Assembly: GCA_964491015.1 (NCBI GenBank) | Contig: CAZBEY010000090.1 | Location: 1-6,510, forward strand | Source: JADFRD01 sp964491015 | GTDB taxonomy: Bacteria; Fidelibacterota; Marinisomatia; Marinisomatales; TCS55 | Direction: 5' to 3' | Length of the DNA stretch: 6,510 bases | Shown here: one piece after another, positions 6,484-6,510 of the stretch | Position numbering within the stretch: the first letter of the stretch is position 1 | Layout: every line of letters starts with the position of its first letter | The notes under the pieces: model-generated | Database searches by the model: none | Told to the model about the DNA's origin: nothing | Seen by the model: only the letters and a program-made list of their open reading frames with translations | Made by a program: the position numbers and the translations under genes

Positions 6484-6501
6484 TGCCTAACTGGCCAGGC
6501 A
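6484..6501. repeat. Short hairpin near the window end
   Basis: TGCCT (6484-6488) pairs with AGGCA (6497-6501) around AACTGGCC. The 8-base palindrome CTGGCCAG (6491-6498) overlaps it, so two foldings compete. It could be a second terminator stem or part of a dispersed intergenic repeat. The window ends 9 bases later, so neither can be judged. Confidence 0.3.
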
Positions 6502-6510
6502 TATTACATC

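Overview
The window is an ordinary bacterial chromosomal segment. It is AT-rich, every complete gene is on the + strand, and the genes fall into two clusters separated by about 146 bases of regulatory DNA. UGA is used as a normal stop codon. Low GC, mixed use of Shine-Dalgarno sites (clear for fur and the last small gene, absent for mltG and uvrD) and protein flavour fit a Gram-negative lineage of the FCB type (Bacteroidetes/Marinimicrobia/Calditrichaeota neighbourhood). This placement is a low-confidence impression, because no marker gene is present to settle it.

Region 1 (1-3290) holds mltG, a membrane-anchored endolytic murein transglycosylase, followed after 4 bases by uvrD/pcrA, a superfamily 1 DNA helicase with a PcrA-like C-terminal domain. 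They are probably co-transcribed but have no obvious shared pathway.

Region 2 (3291-3436) is non-coding. It holds a perfect 14-base inverted repeat with a 3-base centre and, just downstream, a sequence close to the classical 7-1-7 Fur box. The Fur-like site overlaps the likely transcription start of the next operon.

Region 3 (3437-6448) is a ferrous-iron uptake operon in which the regulator comes first: fur (TTG start), feoA, feoB and a previously unlisted 57-residue single-membrane-segment protein with a CxxC motif. fur/feoA and feoA/feoB each overlap by ATGA, so translation is probably coupled. FeoB is the inner-membrane Fe(II) transporter with a cytosolic G domain, FeoA its small SH3-like partner, and the small CxxC protein sits where FeoC or the Cys-rich FeoB-associated protein sits in other operons. 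Fur probably represses the operon, including itself, when iron is replete.

Region 4 (6449-6510) has two short hairpins and no gene. I see no mobile element, CRISPR, tRNA or rRNA. There is no clear sign of a wholly new system. The least explained items are the small CxxC membrane protein, the degenerate GTGAG heptamer array that precedes and enters it, and the 31-base palindrome in front of fur.
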